DNA of 7,442 nucleotides from Clostridiales bacterium (GTDB taxonomy: Bacteria; Bacillota; Clostridia; Lachnospirales; WQUN01): NCBI GenBank assembly GCA_031271275.1, contig JAISWA010000101.1, forward strand, positions 1 to 7,442, written 5' to 3'. Below, in pieces: positions 1-5,702 of this stretch (position 1 is the stretch's first letter; every line of letters begins with the position of its first letter). Position numbers and translations under genes: made by a program. The notes beneath the pieces are model-generated. The model saw only the letters and a list, made by a program, of their open reading frames with translations, was not told where the DNA came from and did not search any database.

Positions 1-951
1 CTGCCCGCCCTCGCTTAACCCGAAAGGCTGCTTCTGCGGGCCGTAGACCGTGTCGCCAAGCACCGGATGGTGAATGCCCGCCATGTGTACGCGTATCTGG
101 TGGGTGCGCCCGGTTTCCAACCGGGCCTGTATCAGCGTAAACTTACCGAAGCGCTCCAACACGGAAACATGGGTGACGGCGCTTCGGTATTTTTTATTCG
201 CATCTTCCGGTGAAGCCCCGGCGGCGGGGTTTTCGCTGAACACCTTCATCTTCTTCCGGTCGGCGGGGTGCCTCCCGACGGGCTTGTCGATGGTGAACGC
301 GTCTTCTTTCACATTGTTCCACACCACCGCCTGGTACTCCCGCAACATTTTCCGTTCCGCCAACTGCGCCGCAAGCAGATGGTGGGCGCGGTCGTTTTTC
401 GCCGCGACAATCAAGCCGGAGGTATCCTTGTCAATCCGGTGTACAATTCCCGGGCGGAGCAGCCCGGCATTGTCCGCCGCCGAGCCTTGCGCGTCACCCG
501 GAAACGTTTGCCCGTTCCCCCGCGAAAGCGCCCCGCAATGGTACAGCAGCGCGTTCACCAACGTGCCGCCCGTATGCCCCGGCGCGGGGTGCACCACCAT
601 GCCCCGGGGCTTGTTTACGACGATTACATCCCCGTCCTCATAGACGATGTTAAGGGGAATGTTCTCCGGCGCGGCGTAAACCGGCTCGGAGGGCGGAACG
701 GTGAAACGGAGGGTTTCGCCGCCGCCAAGCCGGTAACTTTTGGCTACGGGTTTCCCTTCGCGGGTAACCAACCCCCGCTCGAAAATTTTTTGCAGCGCGT
801 TGCGCGATATTTCCGGGAACGCCTTCGCTATCGCCGCGTCGGCGCGTTTACCCCCGTCGCCGCTTTCGGCGGTAAAAAAAAATTCGCCGTCGGCGCATAA
901 AAAAAGCGCGTCGTCCGGCGCGAAATCTTCCGCGTCAAAGATGCCGCGCAT
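1..951 (-). CDS. rluD: RluA/RluD-family 23S rRNA pseudouridine synthase, 3' end cut by window
   Basis: Isomerises specific uridines of 23S rRNA to pseudouridine in the cytoplasm. 317 codons are present; the frame is still open at base 1, so a short C-terminal segment is missing. After about 34 extra N-terminal residues comes an S4 RNA-binding domain (about residues 35-85, containing EISRNALQKIFERGLV). The catalytic domain follows: VVNKPRGMVVHPAPGH (111-126), then the signature HRIDKDTSGL (171-180) with the catalytic aspartate D174, and the family motif LETGRTHQIRVHM (278-290). Two Gly/Ala/Ser-rich loops (about 143-162 and 240-253) look like lineage-specific insertions. The ATG at 951 is the only usable start, because an in-frame stop lies five codons upstream. 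It begins one base after the lspA stop, and AAAGGA about 11 nt upstream may serve as ribosome binding site. The next-to-lspA position is common in Gram-positives (ylyB in Bacillus). Family assignment is secure; which uridines it modifies is inferred. Confidence 0.93.
   Translation of the reverse strand, partial: MRGIFDAEDFAPDDALFLCADGEFFFTAESGDGGKRADAAIAKAFPEISRNALQKIFERGLVTREGKPVAKSYRLGGGETLRFTVPPSEPVYAAPENIPLNIVYEDGDVIVVNKPRGMVVHPAPGHTGGTLVNALLYHCGALSRGNGQTFPGDAQGSAADNAGLLRPGIVHRIDKDTSGLIVAAKNDRAHHLLAAQLAERKMLREYQAVVWNNVKEDAFTIDKPVGRHPADRKKMKVFSENPAAGASPEDANKKYRSAVTHVSVLERFGKFTLIQARLETGRTHQIRVHMAGIHHPVLGDTVYGPQKQPFGLSEGGQ
874..882 (-). repeat. Nine-T homopolymer in the rluD coding strand
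   Basis: A run of nine identical bases (A on the plus strand, T in the rluD sense strand) encodes three consecutive Phe codons at residues 24-26, before the S4 domain. Loss or gain of one base would shift the frame and meet a stop within about 20 codons. A GC-rich inverted repeat with 5-bp arms and a 4-nt loop (858-871) lies immediately downstream in the sense direction. Confidence 0.9.
898..904 (-). other. T TTT TTA slippery-type heptamer, in frame, in rluD
   Basis: The rluD codons CTT TTT TTA (residues 16-18) place the heptamer T TTT TTA in the X XXY YYZ register used for -1 ribosomal frameshifting. The -1 frame reaches a stop after roughly 17 codons, so any slippage would give a short truncated peptide. 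That the motif is present and in register is a direct reading. That it functions is not shown, and such runs occur by chance. Confidence 0.35.
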
Positions 952-952
952 G

Positions 953-1429
953 TCAGTCCGTTTCCTTTATAAACAGCAGGATGATGGTGGCAAGGGAGAA
1001 AGTGCCGAGCACAAGGCAGACGTCGGCAATGTTAAACACCGGAAAGGTGACGAAGGTAAACTCAAACATATCCGTAACGTAGCCGTTTGCCACGCGGTCG
1101 ATGAAGTTCCCCGCGGCGCCGGCGAAAACCAACACGAGCGGCACGCGCTGCTTCCACGATTCCCGGGTGAGGGGCAGCCGCGCGTAATAAATCAGGATGA
1201 CGATAAACACCAACACCGTCAGCGGGATAAACACCCACCGCGCCCCTTCAAACAAGCCGAAGGCGGCGCCGGTATTCTCAAGGTACGTAAATTGGAAGAA
1301 GCCGGGGATAACCGGCAGGGTGGCGACCGGATACAAAACGGTTCGCGCCCAGTGTTTTACCCACTGGTCGCCGAGGATTAGCAGCGCGCAGCACAGCGCG
1401 GGCGGCAAAAAATATTTCAGCTTACTCAT
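953..1429 (-). CDS. lspA: Lipoprotein signal peptidase (signal peptidase II)
   Basis: Aspartic protease of the inner membrane that cleaves the signal peptide from diacylglyceryl-modified prolipoproteins, after Lgt has acted. 158 residues, the usual family length, with four hydrophobic segments at about 8-22, 66-82, 97-110 and 132-154. Conserved blocks are visible: D21-Q-W-V-K near the end of the first segment, ENTGAAFGLF (51-60), AGAAGNFIDR (103-112) followed by D120, and FNIAD (132-136). D120 and D136 fit the catalytic aspartate pair of the family. The ATG at 1429 lies inside the end of the upstream HPr-like gene (8-nt overlap, ATGAGTAA), and I see no good Shine-Dalgarno before it, so translation is probably coupled to that gene. 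The stop is one base before the rluD start. The lspA-rluD pairing is a familiar arrangement. Assignment is very secure. Confidence 0.97.
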   Translation of the reverse strand: MSKLKYFLPPALCCALLILGDQWVKHWARTVLYPVATLPVIPGFFQFTYLENTGAAFGLFEGARWVFIPLTVLVFIVILIYYARLPLTRESWKQRVPLVLVFAGAAGNFIDRVANGYVTDMFEFTFVTFPVFNIADVCLVLGTFSLATIILLFIKETD

Positions 1430-1679
1430 TTCTGTTTTTGTTGAAGAACTGCTCCAAAGCGGGAATCACGCTTATTTCGTCCTCGCCGTCGGCGGTGATG
1501 GTGATGTTTTGCCCGTCCTCAATCCCCAACGCGAGCATTCCCATGATGCTTTTTGCGTTGGCGTTCTTGTCGCCGATGCGCAGCATAATCCGGCTTTTAA
1601 ACTGGCTTGCCGTCTGCACAAACAGCGCCGCCGGCCTTTGGTCCATAAAAGAATTTGCCTTTATCGCCCGTTCAACCAT
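1422..1679 (-). CDS. crh: Crh-like HPr paralogue lacking the catalytic histidine
   Basis: An 85-residue HPr-fold protein. HPr carries phosphate on His15 (in GIHARPA) for the sugar phosphotransferase system and is phosphorylated on Ser46 by HprK for catabolite regulation. Here the His15 position reads FMDQRPA (11-17), with D13 in place of His and Q14 in place of Ala. The following RPAALFVQ (15-22) closely resembles Bacillus Crh, which has Gln in place of His15. The regulatory serine region is intact: NAKSIMGMLALGI (41-53), with S44 equivalent to Ser46. The loop before the active site is about two residues shorter than in HPr. It should therefore not act as a phosphocarrier, but could be an HprK substrate and a partner for a CcpA-like regulator. 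In Bacillus, crh is likewise the gene after whiA. The ATG at 1679 lies one base after the whiA stop, with AGAGG about 12 nt upstream. The HPr fold is certain; calling it Crh by function is inference. Confidence 0.85.
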   Translation of the reverse strand: MVERAIKANSFMDQRPAALFVQTASQFKSRIMLRIGDKNANAKSIMGMLALGIEDGQNITITADGEDEISVIPALEQFFNKNRNE

Positions 1680-1680
1680 T

Positions 1681-2601
1681 TCAAATCATTTCCTCTCGTC
1701 TTAAGTTTTCCGCTATTTCGCTTATTTTACGAAGCCGGTGGTTAACCCCCGACTTGCCTACGGGGTTGGAAAGCATTGAGCCTATTTCCTTGAGGGACGC
1801 CGCCTCGTACTTGAGCCGCAGCCGCGCCACTTCCTCTAAGTTCTCCGACAGTTGCCCCAGTCCGACGCGCCTTTCGATGTAGCGTATGTCCTCGATTTGC
1901 CCCACCGCCGCACCCACCGTCTTGTTCAGGTTCGCCGTCTCGAAATTTACCTGCCGGTTGACGGAATTGCGCAAATCCTTCTCAATCCGCACATTCTCAA
2001 GCTTCAGCAGGCTCTTGGGCGCTTCCATAATAATCAGCGCGTCCGCGATATTGTCCGACTCCTTGATATACACAAGCGCGTGGGACTTGCGCGTCAGCGT
2101 CTTCGGCTTGAGCCCGAAAACCTTGAGCACCCCGGACAGTTTTGCGGCAAGCCGCTCGTTATCCGGCGGCGGCAGGGAAAATTCCAGGTGATAAGTCTTA
2201 AACGGGTCGCTTATAGTGCCGCAGGCGATAAAACTTCCCCGCACATAAGCGCGTTTACAGCAATTATCCATCACGACGGCAGGGCTGACGTCCTTTTTCG
2301 CCGAGCCGTTTTCCAGTATACAGCCGGTCGCCTTTAATATTTTAAGCGCCTGCGCCCCGTTGGTGATGGAAACCGCCCGCGTGTTTTTTTGCAAAGATTC
2401 CGGCGCGGCTATTTGGAAGATTTCAATCAGCAGCCGTTGGAAACGCCGGGCGACCAACTCGTTCTCGGTATGAAGCGTCATGTTTGACGGCGAAATTTCG
2501 CAGGAGGCGTTGATAATCGCGCTAAGCTCCGCAAGCTGGCAGTGGCGGTTCGGGTTGACCGCCGCGCAAAGCTCCTTCCGCACGTCCGACGAAAAGGACA
2601 T
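1681..2601 (-). CDS. whiA: WhiA sporulation/cell-division regulator
   Basis: WhiA is a Gram-positive DNA-binding protein related to LAGLIDADG homing endonucleases but without nuclease activity. In Streptomyces it controls sporulation septation genes; in Bacillus it affects division and chromosome segregation. 306 residues, close to the family norm. The N-terminal domain begins MSFSSDVRKELC. The core contains CKRAYVRGSFIACGTISDP (115-133) followed by YHLEF, where C127 replaces a usual Gly. NRQVNFETANLNKTV (215-229) and GQIEDIRYIE lead into the C-terminal helix-turn-helix (about 259-300), which ends with SGVNHRLRKI. The ATG shares one base with the rapZ stop (TAATG), with only a weak GGCGGA before it, so translation probably depends on re-initiation after rapZ. 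In most Bacillota yvcK/glmR stands between rapZ and whiA, and it is not here. Very secure family call; targets in this organism are unknown. Confidence 0.96.
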   Translation of the reverse strand: MSFSSDVRKELCAAVNPNRHCQLAELSAIINASCEISPSNMTLHTENELVARRFQRLLIEIFQIAAPESLQKNTRAVSITNGAQALKILKATGCILENGSAKKDVSPAVVMDNCCKRAYVRGSFIACGTISDPFKTYHLEFSLPPPDNERLAAKLSGVLKVFGLKPKTLTRKSHALVYIKESDNIADALIIMEAPKSLLKLENVRIEKDLRNSVNRQVNFETANLNKTVGAAVGQIEDIRYIERRVGLGQLSENLEEVARLRLKYEAASLKEIGSMLSNPVGKSGVNHRLRKISEIAENLRREEMI

Positions 2602-3482
2602 TAGGAATCCGCCGCGGTGCGCGCGGGGTCTTTTTCCATATCACGGTGGTTGAGTATAACAGAATGCCCGGAATCGCGCAGTTTTTTAAACAGGGCGTGG
2701 GCAAGCGTCACGGAACGGTGGCGGCCCCCGGTGCATCCCACGCTTACAATCAGCTGATTCTTGCCCTCGCTGACATAGCGCGGTATGAGAAAGCCCAATA
2801 GCGAAGATATAAGCTCCAAAAACTTTTGGCTGACTTCAAAGCCCATGACGAAATTACGGACTTCCGCGTCCAGGCCGGTGAGCGGCTTGAGCGCGGCATC
2901 GTAGAACGGGTTCGGAAGGAAGCGCACGTCAAAAACCAAATCGGATTCCTCGGGTATTCCGTATTTGAAACCGAAAGACAGCACGTTGATCATCAAACTG
3001 TCGAAGCGGGCGTCGTTTACGAAGATTTCCACGATTTTTTCCCGCAGCTGGCGGGTGAGAAAATAGCTCGTGTCGATGATGTAGGTGGATTTTTGCTTGA
3101 CTTCGGCGAGCAGCTCCCGTTCCCGCGCCACGCCGTCGCTAATCAGCCCGCCTTTGGCGAGGGGATGGATATGCCGCGTTTCTTTATAGCGGTTAAGCAG
3201 CGCGTCGTTGGACGCTTCCAGAAACAAGATGGAGTAGGGAACGCCAAGCCCGCTTAACGCCTGCAGGCCGGAGAACAAATCTTCAAACAGCCTGCCCCCG
3301 CGAATGTCAATCCCCAACGCCACCTGCTCGATACCGCCGCTGCGTTTAAGGCACAGCTCGGCAAAATTGGGTATCAGCGAAGGGGGAAGGTTGTCCACGC
3401 AGTAATAACCCACGTCCTCAAAAATTTTCAGCACCGTGGACTTCCCCGCGCCGGACATTCCGGTTACGATTACAAAACGCAT
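2601..3482 (-). CDS. rapZ: RapZ/YvcJ nucleotide-binding regulator
   Basis: P-loop protein known as RapZ in E. coli, where it senses glucosamine-6-phosphate and directs a small RNA controlling glmS to RNase E, and as YvcJ in Bacillus, where it binds and hydrolyses nucleotides and affects competence. 293 residues, normal length. Walker A is GMSGAGKS (8-15), followed by the family block GYYCVDNLPPSLI (25-37). ALGIDIRGG (55-63) fits Walker B, and KETRHIHPLA (100-109) is conserved. The C-terminal domain shows SFGFKYGIP (169-177), DVRFLPNPFY and GCTGGRHRSV (249-258), the presumed phosphosugar/RNA-binding side. The ATG at 3482 follows the murB stop by one base (TGAAATG), with AAAGGTG well placed upstream inside the murB end. 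Placement beside murB fits a role tied to amino-sugar and cell-wall supply. Family secure; whether the role here is RNA-based or allosteric cannot be read from the sequence. Confidence 0.96.
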   Translation of the reverse strand: MRFVIVTGMSGAGKSTVLKIFEDVGYYCVDNLPPSLIPNFAELCLKRSGGIEQVALGIDIRGGRLFEDLFSGLQALSGLGVPYSILFLEASNDALLNRYKETRHIHPLAKGGLISDGVARERELLAEVKQKSTYIIDTSYFLTRQLREKIVEIFVNDARFDSLMINVLSFGFKYGIPEESDLVFDVRFLPNPFYDAALKPLTGLDAEVRNFVMGFEVSQKFLELISSLLGFLIPRYVSEGKNQLIVSVGCTGGRHRSVTLAHALFKKLRDSGHSVILNHRDMEKDPARTAADS

Positions 3483-3483
3483 T

Positions 3484-4374
3484 TCAAAGCACCTTTACTT
3501 CCGGCTCAAGGGCTACGCCAAATTGCGCGTATACCGTTTGCTTTACGTGTTCGATGAGTTTGAGGACGTCGTCCGCAGTTGCGCCGCCGGCGTTGACGAT
3601 AAACCCCGCGTGTTTTTCCGAAACCCGCGCCCCGCCTATGGCGAAACCCTGCAGCCCGCTTTTGGCGATAAGCTCCCCGGCGTAATACCCTTCCGGCCTT
3701 TTAAACGTGCTGCCCGCGCTTGGGAAATCCAACGGCTGTTTTTCCCGCCGCCGGGCGTTCAGTTCGACCGTCTTCTTTTGAATTTCCACAGGGTCGCCCG
3801 GGGTCAGGGCAAGCGTCGCGGAAAGGACGATTCCGCCGTTATCCTGCAGAATACTGCGGCGGTACGCAAAACCCATTTCATTTTTATAAAAAGTCCGGAC
3901 GTTCCCGTCGGGCGTCAGCACTTCGGCGGACACGAAAATTTGAGCCATTTCCCCGCCGTAAGCGCCCGCGTTCATGTACGCCGCGCCGCCCACAGAGCCG
4001 GGTATACCCGAAGCGAACTCCATGCCCGCAAGCCCGTACTCGCGCGCGGTTTCCGCCAGTTTGTGAAGGGTAAGCCCCGCTTCGGCGGTGACGGTGGAGC
4101 CTTTTACGATATGTTTGCAAAAATGCGGGTAAAGTTGAACGGTCACGCCGGAAAGCCCGCCGTCGTTGATGAGCACGTTGGTTCCGCACCCGAGCAGGCT
4201 CAGGCGAACCCCGCGCTTACGGCAAAGGGCTGCGATTTCCAAGAGTTCTTCCCTGCTTTCCGCCTGGGCGAAAATTTCAGCGGGGCCGCCGATTTTAAAA
4301 GAAGTGTGCGCCGCCATGCTCTCATTGGTAAAAAGCCGCATATCGGGAAAGATACGCCTCAGCGCGTCATACAA
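3484..4374 (-). CDS. murB: UDP-N-acetylenolpyruvoylglucosamine reductase (MurB)
   Basis: FAD-dependent cytoplasmic enzyme that uses NADPH to reduce UDP-GlcNAc-enolpyruvate to UDP-MurNAc, the second committed step of peptidoglycan precursor synthesis. 296 residues, the length of the shorter type II MurB proteins. The FAD domain shows HTSFKIGGPA (23-32), LGCGTNVLI (61-69) and EFASGIPGSVGGAAYMNAGA (119-138). The substrate/catalytic part shows YRRS (171-174), PSAGSTFKRP (218-227) with the likely proton-donor Ser222, and E292 in the C-terminal EPEVKV. The start is read as TTG at 4374, because GGGGAG (4383-4388) lies 8 nt upstream. The nearby ATG at 4370 is out of frame and reaches a stop in three codons, and the first in-frame ATG (residue 12) has no ribosome binding site. 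It follows hprK by 17 nt and precedes rapZ by one base. Enzyme identity is secure; the exact start is likely. Confidence 0.97.
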   Translation of the reverse strand: MYDALRRIFPDMRLFTNESMAAHTSFKIGGPAEIFAQAESREELLEIAALCRKRGVRLSLLGCGTNVLINDGGLSGVTVQLYPHFCKHIVKGSTVTAEAGLTLHKLAETAREYGLAGMEFASGIPGSVGGAAYMNAGAYGGEMAQIFVSAEVLTPDGNVRTFYKNEMGFAYRRSILQDNGGIVLSATLALTPGDPVEIQKKTVELNARRREKQPLDFPSAGSTFKRPEGYYAGELIAKSGLQGFAIGGARVSEKHAGFIVNAGGATADDVLKLIEHVKQTVYAQFGVALEPEVKVL

Positions 4375-4382
4375 AAAAACAA

Positions 4383-4388
4383 CTCCCC
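4383..4388 (-). promoter_or_regulatory. Ribosome binding site that fixes the murB TTG start
   Basis: GGGGAG on the sense strand lies in the 17-nt gap between the hprK stop and murB, 8 nt before the TTG at 4374. This spacing supports TTG over the in-frame ATG eleven codons later, which has no such motif. A run of seven T separates the site from the start. Confidence 0.75.
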
Positions 4389-4391
4389 AAA

Positions 4392-5321
4392 TTAAAATTT
4401 ATACTGTTGTTCCGTGCGTTCGATTAGCACCTTCGCCGCGTTGTAGCCCATTTTCTTCTGGCGGTGGTTGATGGCGGCGGACTCGCAGATAATGGCGAGG
4501 CTGCGCCCGGGGCGGATGGGGATGGCGTGGCACATCACCCGGTTTCCCAATATATCCATGTATTCGTCCACTTCGCCCACCCGGTTGTACTGGCGGGCGG
4601 AGTCCCACAACTCAAGCTTGATGACCAGGTCGATGGACTGGGTTTCCTTAATGGACTGCACCCCGAACATCTGCTTCACGTCGATAATGCCGATGCCGCG
4701 CAGCTCGAGGAAATACCGGATATTTTCCGGGCAGTTGCCCACCAGCGTCTCCTGCGAAACCCGCCGTATTTCCACCGCGTCGTCCGCGATAAAACGGTGC
4801 CCGCGCTTAATAAGCTCCAAAGCGGTTTCGCTTTTGCCCACGCCGCTGTCGCCCATAATCAAAATGCCCACGCCGTAAATATCCAGCAGAACCCCGTGCA
4901 CCCGAATGCGCGGGGCGAGCTGCGTTTTCATCCAGCGGATGATTTCCGAAATAAAGTCCGACGTGCTCGATTCCGTCCCGAATATGGGTACGTCGTATTT
5001 TTTCGCGTAACAGGGCATTTCCGGAAACAGCTTTAAACCCCGGCACAGCACGACGCCGGGGATGCGGTGTTCAAAAATGCGGCGTAAATTTTCCTGCCGG
5101 AAATTATCGTTGAGCTTATCCAGATAGGTGTACTCCACCATGCCGATGACCTGCAGGCGGTCGGCGTCGAAGTAATCAAAGAAGCCCGCGAGTTGAAGCG
5201 CGGGTCGGTTGATGTTGGGTTCTGTGAGGTTTTTATTGTCTATTTCGATATCGTCGGTAAGCAGGGTAAGCGCAAATTCGTTCATCACCGCGCGAAGCGG
5301 CACGGAATACGGATTATCCAA
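4392..5321 (-). CDS. hprK: HPr kinase/phosphorylase
   Basis: Bifunctional sensor enzyme that phosphorylates HPr (and Crh in Bacillus) on the regulatory serine when glycolytic intermediates are high and dephosphorylates it when phosphate is high, controlling catabolite repression. 309 residues, normal length. The N-terminal HprK domain covers about 1-130. The catalytic domain starts at VHGVLLDIYGVG (141-152), with H142 conserved, followed by Walker A GDSGVGKS (157-164), then KRGHRFIADDAVEI (172-185) with the Asp pair at 180-181. The family signature is ELRGIGIIDVKQMFG (206-220), and IPIRPGRSLAIICE (267-280) is also conserved. The start is read as TTG at 5321, with AAAGG about 11 nt upstream; in-frame GTG (5303, 5288) and ATG (5285) codons lack a site and would shorten a conserved N-terminus. 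The substrate candidate is the HPr-like gene about 2.7 kb downstream in the same operon. Identity secure, start moderately so. Confidence 0.96.
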   Translation of the reverse strand: MDNPYSVPLRAVMNEFALTLLTDDIEIDNKNLTEPNINRPALQLAGFFDYFDADRLQVIGMVEYTYLDKLNDNFRQENLRRIFEHRIPGVVLCRGLKLFPEMPCYAKKYDVPIFGTESSTSDFISEIIRWMKTQLAPRIRVHGVLLDIYGVGILIMGDSGVGKSETALELIKRGHRFIADDAVEIRRVSQETLVGNCPENIRYFLELRGIGIIDVKQMFGVQSIKETQSIDLVIKLELWDSARQYNRVGEVDEYMDILGNRVMCHAIPIRPGRSLAIICESAAINHRQKKMGYNAAKVLIERTEQQYKF

Positions 5322-5332
5322 AATGCTTCAAA

Positions 5333-5337
5333 CCTTT
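5333..5337 (-). promoter_or_regulatory. Probable ribosome binding site for the hprK TTG start
   Basis: AAAGG on the sense strand lies in the 25-nt gap after the 98-residue gene, about 11 nt before TTG at 5321. It is weaker and a little farther away than the murB site. It is still the best motif near any in-frame start of hprK. Confidence 0.5.
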
Positions 5338-5346
5338 CGGAGCGTC

Positions 5347-5643
5347 TTATAGGGGTCTGACGGAGATAGTGTCTTTGACGGAAACGACGTTCAGCTTTCC
5401 GCCCTGCTTAAGCAAAACGCGGTAATCGTCCCACTGGCGCAAATGCGCTTTTTGAAGGAGGTTTTCCTGTATATCGTTAAGCAGCTCGCCCAGTTCGCTT
5501 ACGCTCATTTCGGTTTCAGGCTCTATTAAAACTTCCGCTTCGTTTTCGCCAACGCTTAACGTCACCCTCGCGTTGCGAAATTCCTCCGTACCGTCCGGCG
5601 TATACACAAAATCCCCCGAAAGCAACGGCTTGGCTGTTGACAT
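5347..5643 (-). CDS. Small acidic protein of unknown function between uvrC and hprK
   Basis: A 98-residue protein that I do not recognise. It has no signal peptide, membrane segment, cysteine or metal-binding motif, and is probably cytoplasmic. It is acidic (17 Asp/Glu against 10 Lys/Arg). By eye the order is: short beta strands at about 7-15, 24-31 and 35-41; an amphipathic, acidic helix at about 47-66 (SELGELLNDIQENLLQ); a WDDYR motif (71-75); and two more strands (75-80, 83-95). The coding evidence is good: ATG at 5643 preceded by AAAGGAG at a 9-nt spacing, base composition like the neighbours, and a tight fit with only 25 nt to hprK. It is probably co-transcribed with hprK. It could be a lineage-specific member of the operon or a small adaptor; nothing in the sequence sets the function. 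Confidence 0.8.
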   Translation of the reverse strand: MSTAKPLLSGDFVYTPDGTEEFRNARVTLSVGENEAEVLIEPETEMSVSELGELLNDIQENLLQKAHLRQWDDYRVLLKQGGKLNVVSVKDTISVRPL

Positions 5644-5702
5644 AACAGACGGCTCCTTTATATTTCGATTCTGTTACACCGGGTGAGTGTATACTAAATT
5701 TT
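5644..5702 (-). other. 59-nt spacer after uvrC, the largest gap in the window
   Basis: This is the only junction long enough to hold a separate promoter or processing site. On the sense strand it carries AAAGGAG (5653-5659), the ribosome binding site of the 98-residue gene, and a short palindrome, CACCCGGTG. I see no pair of good -35 and -10 boxes and no stem followed by a T-run, so neither a promoter nor a terminator is called. The downstream genes may be read from a promoter upstream of uvrC or from a non-standard promoter here. Confidence 0.5.
5653..5659 (-). promoter_or_regulatory. Strong ribosome binding site of the 98-residue gene
   Basis: AAAGGAG on the sense strand, 9 nt before the ATG at 5643. 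It is the best Shine-Dalgarno sequence in the window and the main reason to accept the unrecognised small gene as real. Confidence 0.8.

Noticed and set aside
858..882. Plus-strand hairpin next to a homopolymer as an intrinsic terminator
   Set aside because: In the plus direction the stem is followed by A, not T; in the minus direction the T-run comes before the stem. Neither fits an intrinsic terminator.
268..1381. Overlapping plus-strand open frames of about 210 codons opposite rluD and lspA
   Set aside because: Mirror frames of real genes, with skewed basic composition and no known motifs; rluD and lspA account for the region.
4359..4370. ATG at 4370 as the murB start
   Set aside because: It is out of frame with murB and reaches a stop after three codons.
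3436..4395. Long plus-strand open frame of 319 codons opposite murB and the start of rapZ
   Set aside because: It is antisense to genes with clear catalytic motifs, has no recognisable domain, is rich in Arg/Ala/Pro/Phe as expected from the reverse of GC-rich codons, and has no ribosome binding site of note.
5675..5692. Terminator after uvrC
   Set aside because: The only palindrome (CACCCGGTG) is 9 nt with almost no loop and is not followed by a T-run.
5661..5700. Possible promoter on either strand in the spacer after uvrC (plus-strand TATACT at 5690-5695; minus-strand TATACA with a TTGAAT upstream)
   Set aside because: The plus-strand box has no -35 at a proper distance and would fire antisense into uvrC; the minus-strand pair matches only 4 of 6 at each box with a 15-nt spacer. 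Too weak to call.
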